Positions 44,067 through 55,809 of a stretch of DNA of 64,000 nucleotides are shown piece by piece. The stretch comes from Seiridium cupressi (lineage: Eukaryota; Ascomycota; Sordariomycetes; Amphisphaeriales; Sporocadaceae). The stretch lies in assembly GCA_036674765.1 (NCBI GenBank), contig JARVKI010000068.1, forward strand, positions 1 to 64,000, in the 5' to 3' direction. Positions within the stretch are counted from its first letter, which is position 1. Each line of letters opens with the position of its first letter. Below the pieces are notes generated by a model that saw nothing but the letters and a program-made list of their open reading frames with translations, ran no database searches and had not been told where the DNA came from. Made by a program: the position numbers and the translations under genes.

Positions 44067-45547
44067 CGTTCAGCCAAACCTTCTTCCACCAGCAGCCAGG
44101 AACACCGTTAGTCACCGGAGCGGCCGGAGACAAGCCTCGCAAGACGGAGATTCGGTGTCGAGGGAGTGTCTACCGCACGATAGCGAGCGGATATTTGGCG
44201 AGAGGCGAAAATAAGGTGCTGACAGGGGCTAGCTTTGAGTGGATGACAGCTGAGCATCCAGCTCGCTCTGAACAATGCTTACCTATTACCCTGTCCGCGA
44301 TGTATTGCCGGTATCGCATTCCTCCAGCTAGCATGCAGCCGGTGGCGACGGTATAGTATCTCCCAGCGTAATCAAATTCTTACCCCAATGTCATTTCCTT
44401 CTACTCGTCCTATGTCGACTGTTGAATGTGGTGTACACTGGTGCCACCATTGTGGCGGACAATCGCTTCCGCGTGGCGTCAAGAAGGGCTATTATGTACG
44501 CGAGGTTCCGTCGACCGTCATCTTACCTATTCAGGCAATATACTCGCCCGAAACAGAAACCCACTCCAGCCCATGTGTGAATGGACGACCTGAAAAGATG
44601 TTTACCCAACCCAGATTCTTAGGGTCGTTATAGGCTGCCATGTGATACCGGCCTGCAGAATTACTGGATCCTGAAGATGCAACTCAAGGCCCAACTACAT
44701 GGGTTCTGAGGGGTTTGATAGCAATTCACCGAAACTCACGATGCTGCTGCCGGTGATGATGAAATGCCAACAACATGCGGTGATGAGTCATAATGCGGTG
44801 GCCCGTCTTTACACGCTCGGCTGCCGGCGGAGTTGGAGTTCAATCATCCATGCCTTGGATGGGGGCGGAGCCGCAATTCAATCATTCCTTCCATTCCGTC
44901 AACAGCAAACGAATCTGCATGCAGCGGGCAGGTGGGCGGAGAGGATTTCCCGCTGCGTTTGCCAAGGGAAGAGACCAATATAATAATCAACGTGTGACTG
45001 AGCAAATTTGCACAGCATTTGAAACAAGACCACTCATCTCGCAAGGCTGAAATGAATGTGTATGCAATCCGGGCTCAATCTTGCATAGGGAAGCTCCAAC
45101 CAAATGCTCTGCCATTCGACCACGTCGGGGATCGCCGTGCTTGGTACGGAGGTTTCAGGCCACAGGCGAGGTGGCATACATATCTGCAATAACCTGCAAT
45201 AGCACTGCATGGACCCTGACAATATCTTTACATAAAATTATAAGCGCGCCGATATTCCCTCCCCTCCGCCAAAAGTGGTGGCAGCACAGCCTTGTGTCTA
45301 TGATAGTTGTGTGAGTGCTAAGTATTAGGTGCTGATCCATCAAGTGGCATGTAGCTTGTGTCACAAACTTAGTATACAAACGCAACTTGGACTAACGAGG
45401 CTGCGATATGATTTGAGGCTGTGTTGGAGCGCAAAAATATCAGCTTGCATAGGCTTGCATCAGCGCGGGCTGGGTTCCTGCACGACATCTCAGCCTCGAA
45501 GACCTATTATTTCTACTTTGCCTTTTGACATGACCACAATTACCCAA

Positions 45548-45567
45548 TGCAATGCAATGCAATGCAC
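45548..45567. repeat. CAATG short tandem repeat, four units
   Basis: Four consecutive CAATG units are followed about 50 bp later by GCATTGCAAT, which can pair with them. It is a small microsatellite-like repeat in non-coding DNA. Confidence 0.6.
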
Positions 45568-46249
45568 GGCACGCCTTTCCAGCTCCGTTTATGAAAGATG
45601 AATTTGTCCTATTCTTTGCATTGCAATCCCGCCCAGCCTAGCTAACCTATCCATGTCAGGTAGCAAGCCCTTTCCGAGTTAAGGACACATTTGGTATCTA
45701 GGTAATTAGTATTACGAGAAGATCTCCTACCGGGATCTTTACAGCAGAAGCTTGCACCAGGTCATCCATACGTACATATGTTGGCCGAAAAAAGACCCTG
45801 GATCCGGCAGAAGCGTTTGACAGCGCACCAAGTGGGACGCTCATGACTGAGGTTTCGCACCGCGTACCGAGAGAGTGCAACTTCAACCAATTCGAGATTC
45901 GCTCTCGGGCAAACCCATGAGGATGTTTGAAATTTTCTTCATCCCATGCCGCCAAATGCCGAGACCATTGAGGCCAGGTTCTGTCGCTGCCCTGACTCCC
46001 CGACTCTTTGCCCTGCTAATTTAGCTCGTGCCATAAGCGTAGCGGCAAGTACCACTCCGGAAATTTGACATTCTTCTAGAAGTTTTCCACGCCAGGAACC
46101 ATGACTTTCGTCGACCAGGGAACGTTGCTCGGAAAGCCCTAAACTCATCAAAATCATCCACTACATATCCCCAGACTCTCCTGTTTCAGCATGCTGGAGT
46201 CTTTCTCATCGCACCGTCGTGCAGATCTGCAAAGCCGATCGCACGACCG

Positions 46250-46267
46250 TTTTTTTTTTTTTTTTTT
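46250..46267. repeat. 18-base poly-T tract in a pyrimidine-rich segment
   Basis: Eighteen T residues are followed by about 45 bases that are almost all C and T. Such tracts are common in fungal promoters, but no gene follows on the plus strand. Confidence 0.6.
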
Positions 46268-49200
46268 CCCTCCATTTCCGACCCCCCTGCCCCCTTCTTT
46301 TTTGTTGGGCCGGGCACGGAGTACGTGATGAGGCTCCAACAACTTTGAAGCATGTGGACTATTTGAGGTGGAAAGGACAAGGGCAAAATCCCGGTTCCAG
46401 ACTGATACCATTTTTCGCCATACCTGGAAAACGCAGCCATGGGTTTGCATCAATTAGGGAGCGTTCCGTAATGTCATCTATCTGATGATGTTGCTTAATG
46501 TGCCTGGCTTCTTCCGGCACTTCTGCTCCCCAGCCCTGCCGACTTTTACCGCCGCGCTGGGTCATGCGAAGCCAAGTGGGAACTTGGATTTTCTTCTCGG
46601 ACGATTAACCCTAGAACAATCAAGGAACTTGGTTGAAATTCGGTAATCGATCCCTTTGCAGCTCCTGGACCTTGATCCCAACTCGTCGATACCAATCTCG
46701 TTTAGGCTTTTCTCAACCTGTTGGTGCCGTCATGGCTCATGGCTCAGGTCAGCTGGCAGCAGGTAAGGCCAGGGGTCAGGACCCAGCTCAACCTCACCAC
46801 ACGGATCGCCGGCAACTCACAAACTCAGCAAGTCCGCGCAACGCGAAGAAGCAATGCCTCCGAGCCGTATCGCCGCGTGATGTCTGACCGCGGGGCAAAG
46901 TTGGTCCATACATGTCACTGTCTGTTAATGCAATCCTTGATACCGCGAGACACCACACTCGGCTCCGGTTGGTACTGAAGCCACGAGCTGCTATACATAA
47001 GCTCGGTTATTGCTGCTTACTTGCATCCTATGAAACCTGCTCTCAACCTGCAGCTTAGTTGTCCATCAAGGCTTGATAGTTATGTGGCTGCAGTACGGTA
47101 GCACCGGGAGACTTTTGGCATGCAGCCTTGCAGCTGGCTGTCGCGATGGATTCGCACCCATGTCTTCAGTGCGATGCGATAAGCCTGGACTGGATTCTCC
47201 TATTCGTTCCTGCTCTTGGGGGACAATGTCTCTGATAGTGAGTGCATCCCTAGCTGCAGAGTGCTAGGAACATCTGCAGGGCTCGGAGGCGGTGTCCAAG
47301 TTGCTGGGTCGCGCGATGGGCCATGCCACAGCATCATCCAAGTGCCGACTGCAGCCTACAAGTCACCTGCTATGTAATATTTGGTCGCTACGAGCCCTAC
47401 GACTAGACGGCCTGCCATTCCATATATGTGCTGTGGTTCACTGATCAGAAAGCAACCCCGACGAGCCGTGCTCTGTACTCTCCTGTGTAAGGGAGTCAAG
47501 ACGTAAATCATGGCATTGAGCCAGATATTGAAGCCCAGCCCCAAGTGCTCACGTAGGGCATCACGCATAGGCAGCACGTCGTTTGATAGCACTAACACGC
47601 GCTGACGGAACATTCGGATCCCAAGAGTCTGGGAATGGATGTGCTCAGCTGCAGCAACAAAGCCCGTCAATCGGCAGGCCACCAATCAGGTATTCGAAAG
47701 TCGGTGAAACGCTTTGGAGAAGGATCAAGTACCGCGGTACATGGCGAACAGACTTCTCCCAGGCCCCTTGCCATCATTCGTCTACCACGTGGACGCCAGG
47801 GGCAGAAACGGCATCCTTGCAAAGTACTTCGGAATGGCCAATGGCTCTGGTATTTCGTATTCGGTTGCGTACCATAGTATATGCTATTATCGCTATATCA
47901 ACCAGGTCAAGAAAAGCAATTAGTGTGCTCACCACCGGTTTGCCAATATGTCATCGGCAGCATTCAATACGACCTACCCCATCTGCCAATACTCCAAGAC
48001 GACTGGTTAAGTGACATTTCTAATCAAAGGCCACGCAACCCACAAACATCGTTTCCGATCTGCCGTCTTTGACCTCAAGTGCGGGGAGATGCGTCCTGGC
48101 TCACGACGCAAGTGTCACGACAGCTCAACCCCTGGCTTATCAGTGACACGGGTGTCATGGTACCTCAATCTGTAGCCCTGCTCTTACAAGCACACATCTA
48201 AGTTAGCATACTTGAGCAATATCTAACTAGCTTACTGCACGCGTCACGCAGTCTGGACACAATACCCTAGTAGTAGCATCTCGATATCACTTCGGAGCAG
48301 CACAGCACACAGCAGAACATTACGGATGACCGACTTGCCTATTATCGTGGTAAGCTGATGGCGGTCGCGTACGGTCCACAACGCCTGCCGCCCTCCATAT
48401 CGGTGTTGATTAAGGTGTGAAGCATTGTCTCACCTTTGGCTGCGGGAAATGTGGGTGCTGTGAACCTATCTAGTAGTAGAGACTAGTGGTAGCTTACGAG
48501 GCACAGCAAGGAATCCTCCACGTCACGATATCGTTGAGACCAATGATACACTTATCCGACGATAAAGACTACAGAGCGAGCGAGCTATTGAGAAGGTGTT
48601 TCGATCCGCCAAGAGCCAAGCTGTTCCGTCACTTTTAGGTAAGGTACTCCAAACGTAGGTAGCAAAGTGGGTGCAAGCTGCTCATTTCGACATACCAGCA
48701 GTTACTAGTTCGCCGTTTACATACCATGTCGCACAGCATTCCCGGGTACTATACTATTCCATAATGCCCTCAGCTTACATGCTCTCGTTGCACGGTCACT
48801 GCAGCTAAACAAGGTATTCATGGACATATGGCGACGACAGTGCCAACCTTTGGTGCCGCCTGCATAAGGGGCATCCGCTTGGCCAACACCAAATCCCACG
48901 CATGCTATGGTGGTAGATAAGCAGATGGACTCACCTTCTGTTCCCCACTAGACTTTCCTACGTATCTTGACAGCATTGACAGCAGGTACCTGCTACAGGC
49001 AAACAGTATTCGCTCAGTCTCCCGCAGACTCTAGGTAGCACCCATTTCTAAAAACGGGTTGAAACACAAGTTGGTTGACAACTTGTCAGTTGCTAGGGTA
49101 GCGGGCTACACGCAACCTCGAGGCGGGCCAAAAGAACCTAAACCCCACGATGAACGACCACAAGCCCAGGTAGTACACACTACGCTTGCGCTGCACTTGG

Positions 49201-50461
49201 GTGCCGCATGTACCTAGCTACCCCTCTCGTCGCTCGGGACAAGTACCCCTAGGCAGTATGGTATTTCGTAATGGGCAAAACTAGTATGCTGTCAATATCG
49301 ATCATGTTGGCGTGATATCGGCCCTGGTCAGTTTGTTCAGCTGACCAACATTTATGTAACAACACCCTTTCGATGATGCTGCCCCTGGCGAGGTACCTGG
49401 CAGCTGGGTCATCCAAGGGTTTGCACTGCAGTGTCCTCACCACAATCTAAATGCAGACTGTGTCGCTTTCCCTGGTCCGAATAACATGCCATCTGTTTCA
49501 TTTGACGCTTGTGTTGGTCTTCTCGTCTTGGTTAATCATACGATTTTGTGCCATATTAACAACCCCCCAAACGTTTGTAGTTGTGCCTCTTATCCGGTGA
49601 GAAGCCCACTATTTCGGGACTGCTCTTCGGGAGGAGGGATATTGACAAAGGCATGACATGCGATCATCACAGCGCAGCCATTCTTGGCGTCACGCTGCAT
49701 TCTTACGTGCTCGAACTGTATGAAGTCTCTTGGGACAAGACAGCTCCTCACTGCTTTGGGGAGTAGCACAACTGTGCCGGCATCGACCGCGCTGGACCAG
49801 GACTTAATTGACGGTGAACAAAACAGCCCACGGGGTAGCAACCCACGCTTGAACTCTAATCATTACTATAGAACCGCGCTTCAAGTCGTATTACATCACG
49901 ATAGGAAGATAGGCATACTATAGTTTCGACAGGCTACATAACACGCGAACTAAGCCACGTTTCTCTGCATCCAGCATGCGCCGCCATTTCTACTGGGGGG
50001 CCATATCCCGAATTAGCTCTGAATAAGACGGCCGACGGCGCCGAGAGCAATCTATCGCCGGTAGGCCCCCATGTCTTGAAACTTGATCGACAGCCATGCA
50101 GCAGCGGCATGCGCCACGCCCGCCGTGTCACACTGGAGCGCCAGCATGTTGATCGAAAGTCGTTCTCCACACTTTAAGGCTTCGGGCTCGGGCAAGGCTT
50201 TGGCAGCGCGCGCACTATCGCAAGTCTATTGCCAAACTCCACGGCGCCACAGAGGCACGAAAAGGCTGATCTTCATTGCACTCCTAGATGTTTTGAAGGG
50301 CCAACCGGCCGTACGTCTATGAGAGATAGATTGCAAATCAATATTTGCATGGGTGGTTCGTCAGCTCACTCTTCAGCTTTGACGATCAACTGGGGCCCTC
50401 TTATCACAGCAGCCTTTGTGGGTCTCCAGAAATCGGGATTAGATCAGGAGGAACGGGGGAA

Positions 50462-51628
50462 TCAAGATGGAGCCTCCTCCTCTCCTGCAAGTATCTGCGT
50501 CGAGATGATGAAATTCTCCATCATGGCCTGACCCTGGCCTTTGCTGTCCTTGATGCTACGGCCGGCCCCCGATGCAACCCTGCCGCTGCCACCCGCTGCT
50601 CGGGGAACATCACGGCGCTTAACGACCAAACAAAGCACCCGGCCGTATATGGAGAAGCCCTCGTACGAAATATCCATGGCAAGCTTCTTCTTATCGTCGT
50701 CGCCGCCGTCGCCGCCCCCATTGTCACCTTGAGATGTTCCCTTGTGGCGCTTATGCGGGGGCCGCTCGCCTACTGTATCTGATGGTGACTCGCCGTCAGA
50801 AGAGATGAACAGACCATCGTCGCTATCATCGTGCTCTTGTTCCGCCTCTACGGTATCTCCCCGCGCCCGCTTAGGTCGTCCCCTAGCCGCCGCACCCTCG
50901 TCCGCAGCCGCGGGGGCTGCAGGTATGGCAGCCAGAGCGGCCCCAACGTCGTCTTCGTCGCCTTCTTCCCGCAGCATAATGGGGGCCGAAGCCGCGTCGA
51001 GGTCTACGTCGATCGGCGCCTCGTTCGAAGCGCCGACAAGGCTCCGACCCGATGTGGAGGTCAACTTTGTCTGGGTCTTATCGTGGAAGTGTTTGTGCTT
51101 GGTGAGCAACGAATGGCGTGTGCTTGTCTCGGTCAAGAATATCGAGACTTCAAAGTCGTCTGTAGTACGACCCCAAAAAGGGTCCCATGAGTCAGTGCAT
51201 AGGACATTTATTGAAACATTGTTTACCGAGTGGCGTTACAATACAACGACTACGAATGCACCCTGCCGCTGTCTCTCCTCTGGCTGTACATAGCACGCTT
51301 CGTAGATCGTATTCCGTCGATAACAGCCGAGAGGATCGAGGGCTATTGCACCGTAGCCCGTAGTGAACAGGCTTCTGTGTTGGCTTGACGCACCTTCAAC
51401 GACAACATCCTTGATCCCCTTCTTCTTGGTGCTCTTTTTGCGGGCGCGCTCCCTTTCCTCGCGCAGCTTGGGCAGGACCAGCGGACGGACGGCATCAATA
51501 ATCCTGGGCAGCACATTGTGCCGCGGATGTAGAAGCCAGGTCGGCGCGAGCGCCGGGTTGTCCAGATAGATGCGAACTTCTAGCACTGAATATTTCGTAA
51601 TACGAAGGTATCGCCTGATTGGCGCCAT
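50462..51628 (-). CDS. Conserved-looking acidic nuclear-type protein of unknown function
   Basis: Two exons on the minus strand, 51628-51394 and 51159-50462, with a 234-bp intron, give 310 residues. The N-terminal ~105 residues form a compact conserved-looking domain: RRYLRITKYSVLEVRIYL, then LPRIIDAVRPLVLPKLREE, a Lys-rich patch (KKSTKKKGIKDVVVE), and across the splice DDFEVSIFLTETSTRHSLL. The middle is acidic and Ala/Glu-rich, with basic patches RGRPKRARG and PPHKRHKG that look like nuclear localisation signals. A second conserved-looking piece near residues 240-260 reads LAMDISYEGFSIYGRVLCLVVKRR, and the tail has AMMENFIISTQ. I believe this type of protein is widespread in Pezizomycotina, but I cannot name its function. 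It is divergent from ISM1 with 364 bp between start codons. Confidence 0.82.
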
Positions 51629-51992
51629 TGTTGTTATCGTTATTGTTTTCGCTGGTGGTCAAGGCGGCTGACGAGCGGCGGGTGTCATTGCCGTGTGTAT
51701 ATATGATGACCTAACGTAATGGAACAAAAGCACAAGGCTATTCACCTGAGAGAGCGATGACGATGCTGTAGCTCATGATTTCAGCCTTGCATTAGCGCCC
51801 AGAGTGGGCGATAGCTACGACTGTCCGGGGGATCGATTGGTAGTTTGTTAGCGTAGATCACTGCAGCCCCGGTAGCCGTGGCGCAAGCTTCGATGCCAAA
51901 TTTTGTAGCTCCTGGGTACGGCTCGATGATTGCTATTGTGACGCGACGAGGAATTGCAAACGCGATAGCCCCGCCATGGTCTCGAAACGACT
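51629..51992. promoter_or_regulatory. Divergent promoter, nuclear protein / ISM1
   Basis: The 364-bp region contains a TATA-like TGTATATATGATG near 51693-51705. On the ISM1 side there is a 14-codon uORF (ATG 51976, TGA ending 52020) in a strong context (GCCATGG) that overlaps the ISM1 start codon in another frame. Confidence 0.5.
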
Positions 51993-54945
51993 ATGTCTAA
52001 ATCATGGACAGCAACCCTGAGGCTGCCTAAGTCCACATTCCCGTACGGTCCAACTTGCGTTTCTTATTGAAAAGCAGACATGCTGAAATAGACTCTGTAG
52101 ACCACGCCCCGCAGCCCAACTGAGAGACCAGTACATCAAGCGCTCCGCCGACGACTTCTATGAATGGCAAAAGACGAACCGGCCCGCCCATGACACATTC
52201 ATTCTGCATGATGGTCCGCCCTACGCCAACGGCAACCTGCACGTCGGTCATGCCCTTAACAAGGTCCTCAAGGACATGATCCTGCGCGTGAAGGTGCAGC
52301 AAGGACGCCGCGTCGACTATGTCCCCGGCTGGGACTGCCATGGCTTACCCATCGAGCTCAAAGCCTTGGGCAAGTCCGAAGATGGCGGCAAGAACCTCAC
52401 GCCGATCGAGATCCGCAAATCTGCGAGAAACCTGGCGAGCAACACAGTGTTGAAGCAGATGAAGAGCTTCAGGAGCTACGGCGTCATGGGCGATTGGGAC
52501 CGCAGGTGGACGACTATGGATGCTGCCTATGAGATGAGACAGCTCAGGCTGTTCCAGAAAATGGTCAAGAAAGGCCTTATATACAGAAGGTACAAGCCCG
52601 TATACTGGTCGCCTTCCTCGAAGACGGCCCTCGCCGAGGCTGAGCTCGAGTACAAGGACGACCATGTGTCTACGTCGGCATGGGTCAGGTTTCCCATTGA
52701 CGAGTCTTGGAGGGATTCCAACGCGCTCCAGAAGGTATCCGAGCACGTGAAGGGAAATCTATACGCCATTATCTGGACTACGACACCATGGACACTGCCA
52801 GCGAACCAAGCGATTGCAGTGCATGACGATATGGATTATACCGTCGTAATCGATGGTGCCGATGGGTATATCGTTGCCGAGAGCCGTATGGAACAGACTC
52901 TGGACCTGCTGTCTCAACAGGTGGCACAGACTTTGCCGGCAATTTCGGGGAATCACTTGAGGGGCCTACAGTACCGACATCCACTCAAAGGCAAAGCAGC
53001 ACCACTGCAGCCAATAATACATGCGGATTTTGTCACTGCGGACTCTGGTTCAGGTCTTGTGCACCTCGCTCCAGGCCACGGTTTTGATGATTACGAAGTC
53101 TGTCGCCATTTAGGGTTACCAGTCACGGCGCCCATCGATGACGAGGGCAGGTTCACAGCAGATGCACTGCCTGACGACCCCACCCGTCTGACCTCGGCAC
53201 CATCCATCAATGATGGCGGGAGCCAAGCCGTAATTGAATTGTTCGGAAAGGATATTCTACATGTGGAGAAGTACAAGCACAAATATCCGTACGACTGGCG
53301 GACCAAGAAGCCCGTTGTGGTGAGGGCAACAGAGCAATGGTTCGCTGATGTATCGCATATTAGAGATGATGCATTGGAAGCGCTGGGGGATGTTCGTTTC
53401 TTTCCAGAAGTGGGCAAGAAGCGACTCGAGAGTTTCGTGAAAGGCCGCAGCGAATGGTGTATTTCAAGACAACGTGCATGGGGGGTCCCTATTCCTGCCC
53501 TTTACGACCACAGTGGGGCAGCTGTTGTGAATGGAGAGACCGTCGACCATATCCTGTCCGTCATGGAAGAGCGTGGCACGAGTGCCTGGTGGTCTGATGC
53601 TCCAGACGACCCAGCTTGGATTCCTGCCAGCTTATCTGGGAGCCACAGACGAGGCACTGATACGATGGATGTTTGGTTTGACAGCGGTAGCAGCTGGAGC
53701 ATGATGCCTGGACGGGCTCATGTGTATCTAGAAGGCTCCGATCAGCATCGTGGCTGGTTCCAGTCCAGTCTCCTGACTCGCATCGCTGCTGGGGCTGTCG
53801 AATCTGGGGACTTTGTCAAGGGCGCTCCTTTCAAACAACTCATCACTCATGGCTTCACCTTGGATGGCGAAGGCAAGAAGATGTCCAAATCGCTTGGAAA
53901 CATTATCGAGCCGCAACAGGTCATGGATGGCTCGCTCTTACCCCCGATTAAGCAGAAGGGTAAGGCTGGCCAGGGGCCGCCCAAGTTCGATGCGTTGGGA
54001 TCGGATGCGCTACGTTTATGGGCTGCCAGCAGTGACTATACCAAGGATGTTGCTATCAGCGAGGTGGTGCTCAGAGCGATCCACACTGCATTGATCAAGT
54101 ACCGAACTATTGCCAAAATGTTGCTGGGATCCATGCATGAATCTGGCCGCACAGCACCTTTGATCACCGTGGATCACATCGCGCTCATACAGATACAGGA
54201 TACCATGGAAGATGTTGGGAAGGCGTTTGACAACCATGAGTTTTATAGAGGCTTTAATGCGTTGAATAGATGGATCACAAATGATCTGTCGGCTTTCTAC
54301 GTGGAAGCATCGAAGGACAGGCTCTACTGTGGAGATGGCGGCGGCGTCATAGAGCCCATCTTCTACGGCTTTATGCGAATGATTGCACCAATGACCCCGT
54401 CGCTAGTTGAGGAAGTCTGGGATCATCGACCGCAGTGGATGAAGAACGATCCGGCCATCGTCCACCCCCTTCATCAGCTGTACAGTGATCCTATTATACC
54501 AGAGGGCCGCCTTACTCAGGATCTGGCAGTCTTGCGCGGAGACATGCCCATCCTGATGGATGTCCATGCTGCCATCAAGACAGGCCTGGAGAAAGCACGA
54601 GCTGACAAAGCTGTAGGCTCGTCTTTGCAGAGCTCAGTTCTCGTGTTGACATCAGACACAGCGACTTCTGCTATCCTACAGAGGTACGCAGGTGAGCTGG
54701 CCGATATGTTCGTCGTCTCTTCCCTAGAGGTCAATGCTCGGGATGGACTTCCCAACTCCCCAGACTGGGACAAATATACACAAGAGTTTCCAGTCAATGG
54801 CCTCGGTGCTAAAGGCACTGTGACAATCCTTCCACCGAAAGATAGCAAGTGTCCTCGTTGCTGGCGGTACGTTGCTCCGGCTGAGGACGAACTTTGCGGG
54901 CGGTGTGAGGGAGTTGTCAAAGACGCAGGCCGCGGGCATATTTAA
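51993..54945 (+). CDS. ISM1: Mitochondrial isoleucyl-tRNA synthetase
   Basis: Charges mitochondrial tRNA-Ile with isoleucine. Two exons, 51993-52042 and 52101-54945, with a 58-bp intron, give 964 residues. Exon 1 holds a short basic presequence-like start (MSKSWTATLRLPKSTFP); the next in-frame codon set upstream contains a TAG, so 51993 is the only ATG. The class I HIGH motif is HVGH at residues 64-67 (GPPYANGNLHVGH) and KMSKS is at 610-614. Editing-domain elements lie between them (IWTTTPWTLPANQAI). The bacterial-type C-terminal zinc finger is complete, with Cys 934, 937, 949 and 952. The bacterial-type form, not the cytosolic one, supports a mitochondrial role. Exon 1 joins to PPRPAAQLRDQYIK, matching family sequence. 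An overlapping uORF may limit translation. Confidence 0.96.
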
Positions 54946-55809
54946 CTGGGATATTGTGTTGGCGGATGTGTAGAATATGTACAAAATTTAAGATCAGTGT
55001 AGTAGACGTGTGGGGACAGATGTATATTACATTATACGATACCCAATAATACAAACCGAATCACATCTCAAGACAAATTCGTAGAAATGTCCTTGGCCCA
55101 GGGTTGTCGCAAGGAGACACGGTCAATTCAAAGGCTAATGGATCAAGTCGGGAGCACGAAGGCTCACCACTGGCAGTAGATATCACTTCTCACCAACAGC
55201 GAAGCGAGGACCATGGTATCTAAACCGGAAATCTATTACCTGCCGACGTCTAACTGAGTAGTACGTTCTTCTCATGCTGCTGCGAAGAACGCAATTAGGC
55301 TGTCTTCCTCTCCACCTTCACGTCGTGACATGAAGTGGCACTCTGTCCCTCGAGTCTGATGCCTCGATGAATTGATGGCCTCACGCTGGATTGTGTGCCA
55401 ACTTTCGTCGTGGTGACGAAGCATATCCAGCCAGTGCTCAGGCAACCGTAACCACCTAAATGTTCCCCCGGCATCCATTGCTGACAAAGTACGTAATTTT
55501 GTTGACGGCAAACAAAGGACTGCCGCTTATTGTCCATTACTTCTTTCTTCTGATACCCTCGGTTGCCGTGTTGTTCTCAAGCCTGAACCCCTCTAACAAA
55601 CACGGAAGGGGGAAAAAAGAAGAAAAAAAAGGCCTTAGTAATCCGTCATCCCTCTCACAAAACTGGAAAGGGGAAAAGAGAAAGAGAGAGAAAAGGAGGG
55701 AACCAGATTGTTGATCGTCCCTCTCGAAAACGAACGAAAAAAACAAGAGGCCAAATTGTCCATCGTCCTGAAGCCACGTTATTTTACGTCCTCACCCGGG
55801 CCTCATCCA
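54946..55809. other. Intergenic between converging ISM1 and F-box-like genes
   Basis: An A+T-rich 3' region of ISM1 comes first (about 54946-55080). A strongly purine-rich stretch (about 55600-55710, many GGAAAAGAGA-like units) lies near the 3' end of the minus-strand gene. No coding support was found. Confidence 0.5.

Larger units (their letters stand above)
38940..50461. other. 11.5-kb gene desert without supported coding genes
   Basis: No reading frame here carries a recognisable domain or a spliceable series of exons. Composition by eye is roughly balanced, unlike typical RIP-mutated AT-rich islands. It holds three long A/T homopolymers (39363-39382, 41511-41536, 46250-46267), an 11-base C run (39519-39529), CAATG repeats (45548-45567), a 9-bp hairpin (44046-44066), one intact frame of 253 codons (39991-40752) and a promoter-like segment before a short Pro-rich frame (about 42430-42071, minus). 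It may be degenerated sequence, a regulatory or non-coding RNA region, or home to lineage-specific genes that cannot be recognised from sequence alone. Confidence 0.55.
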
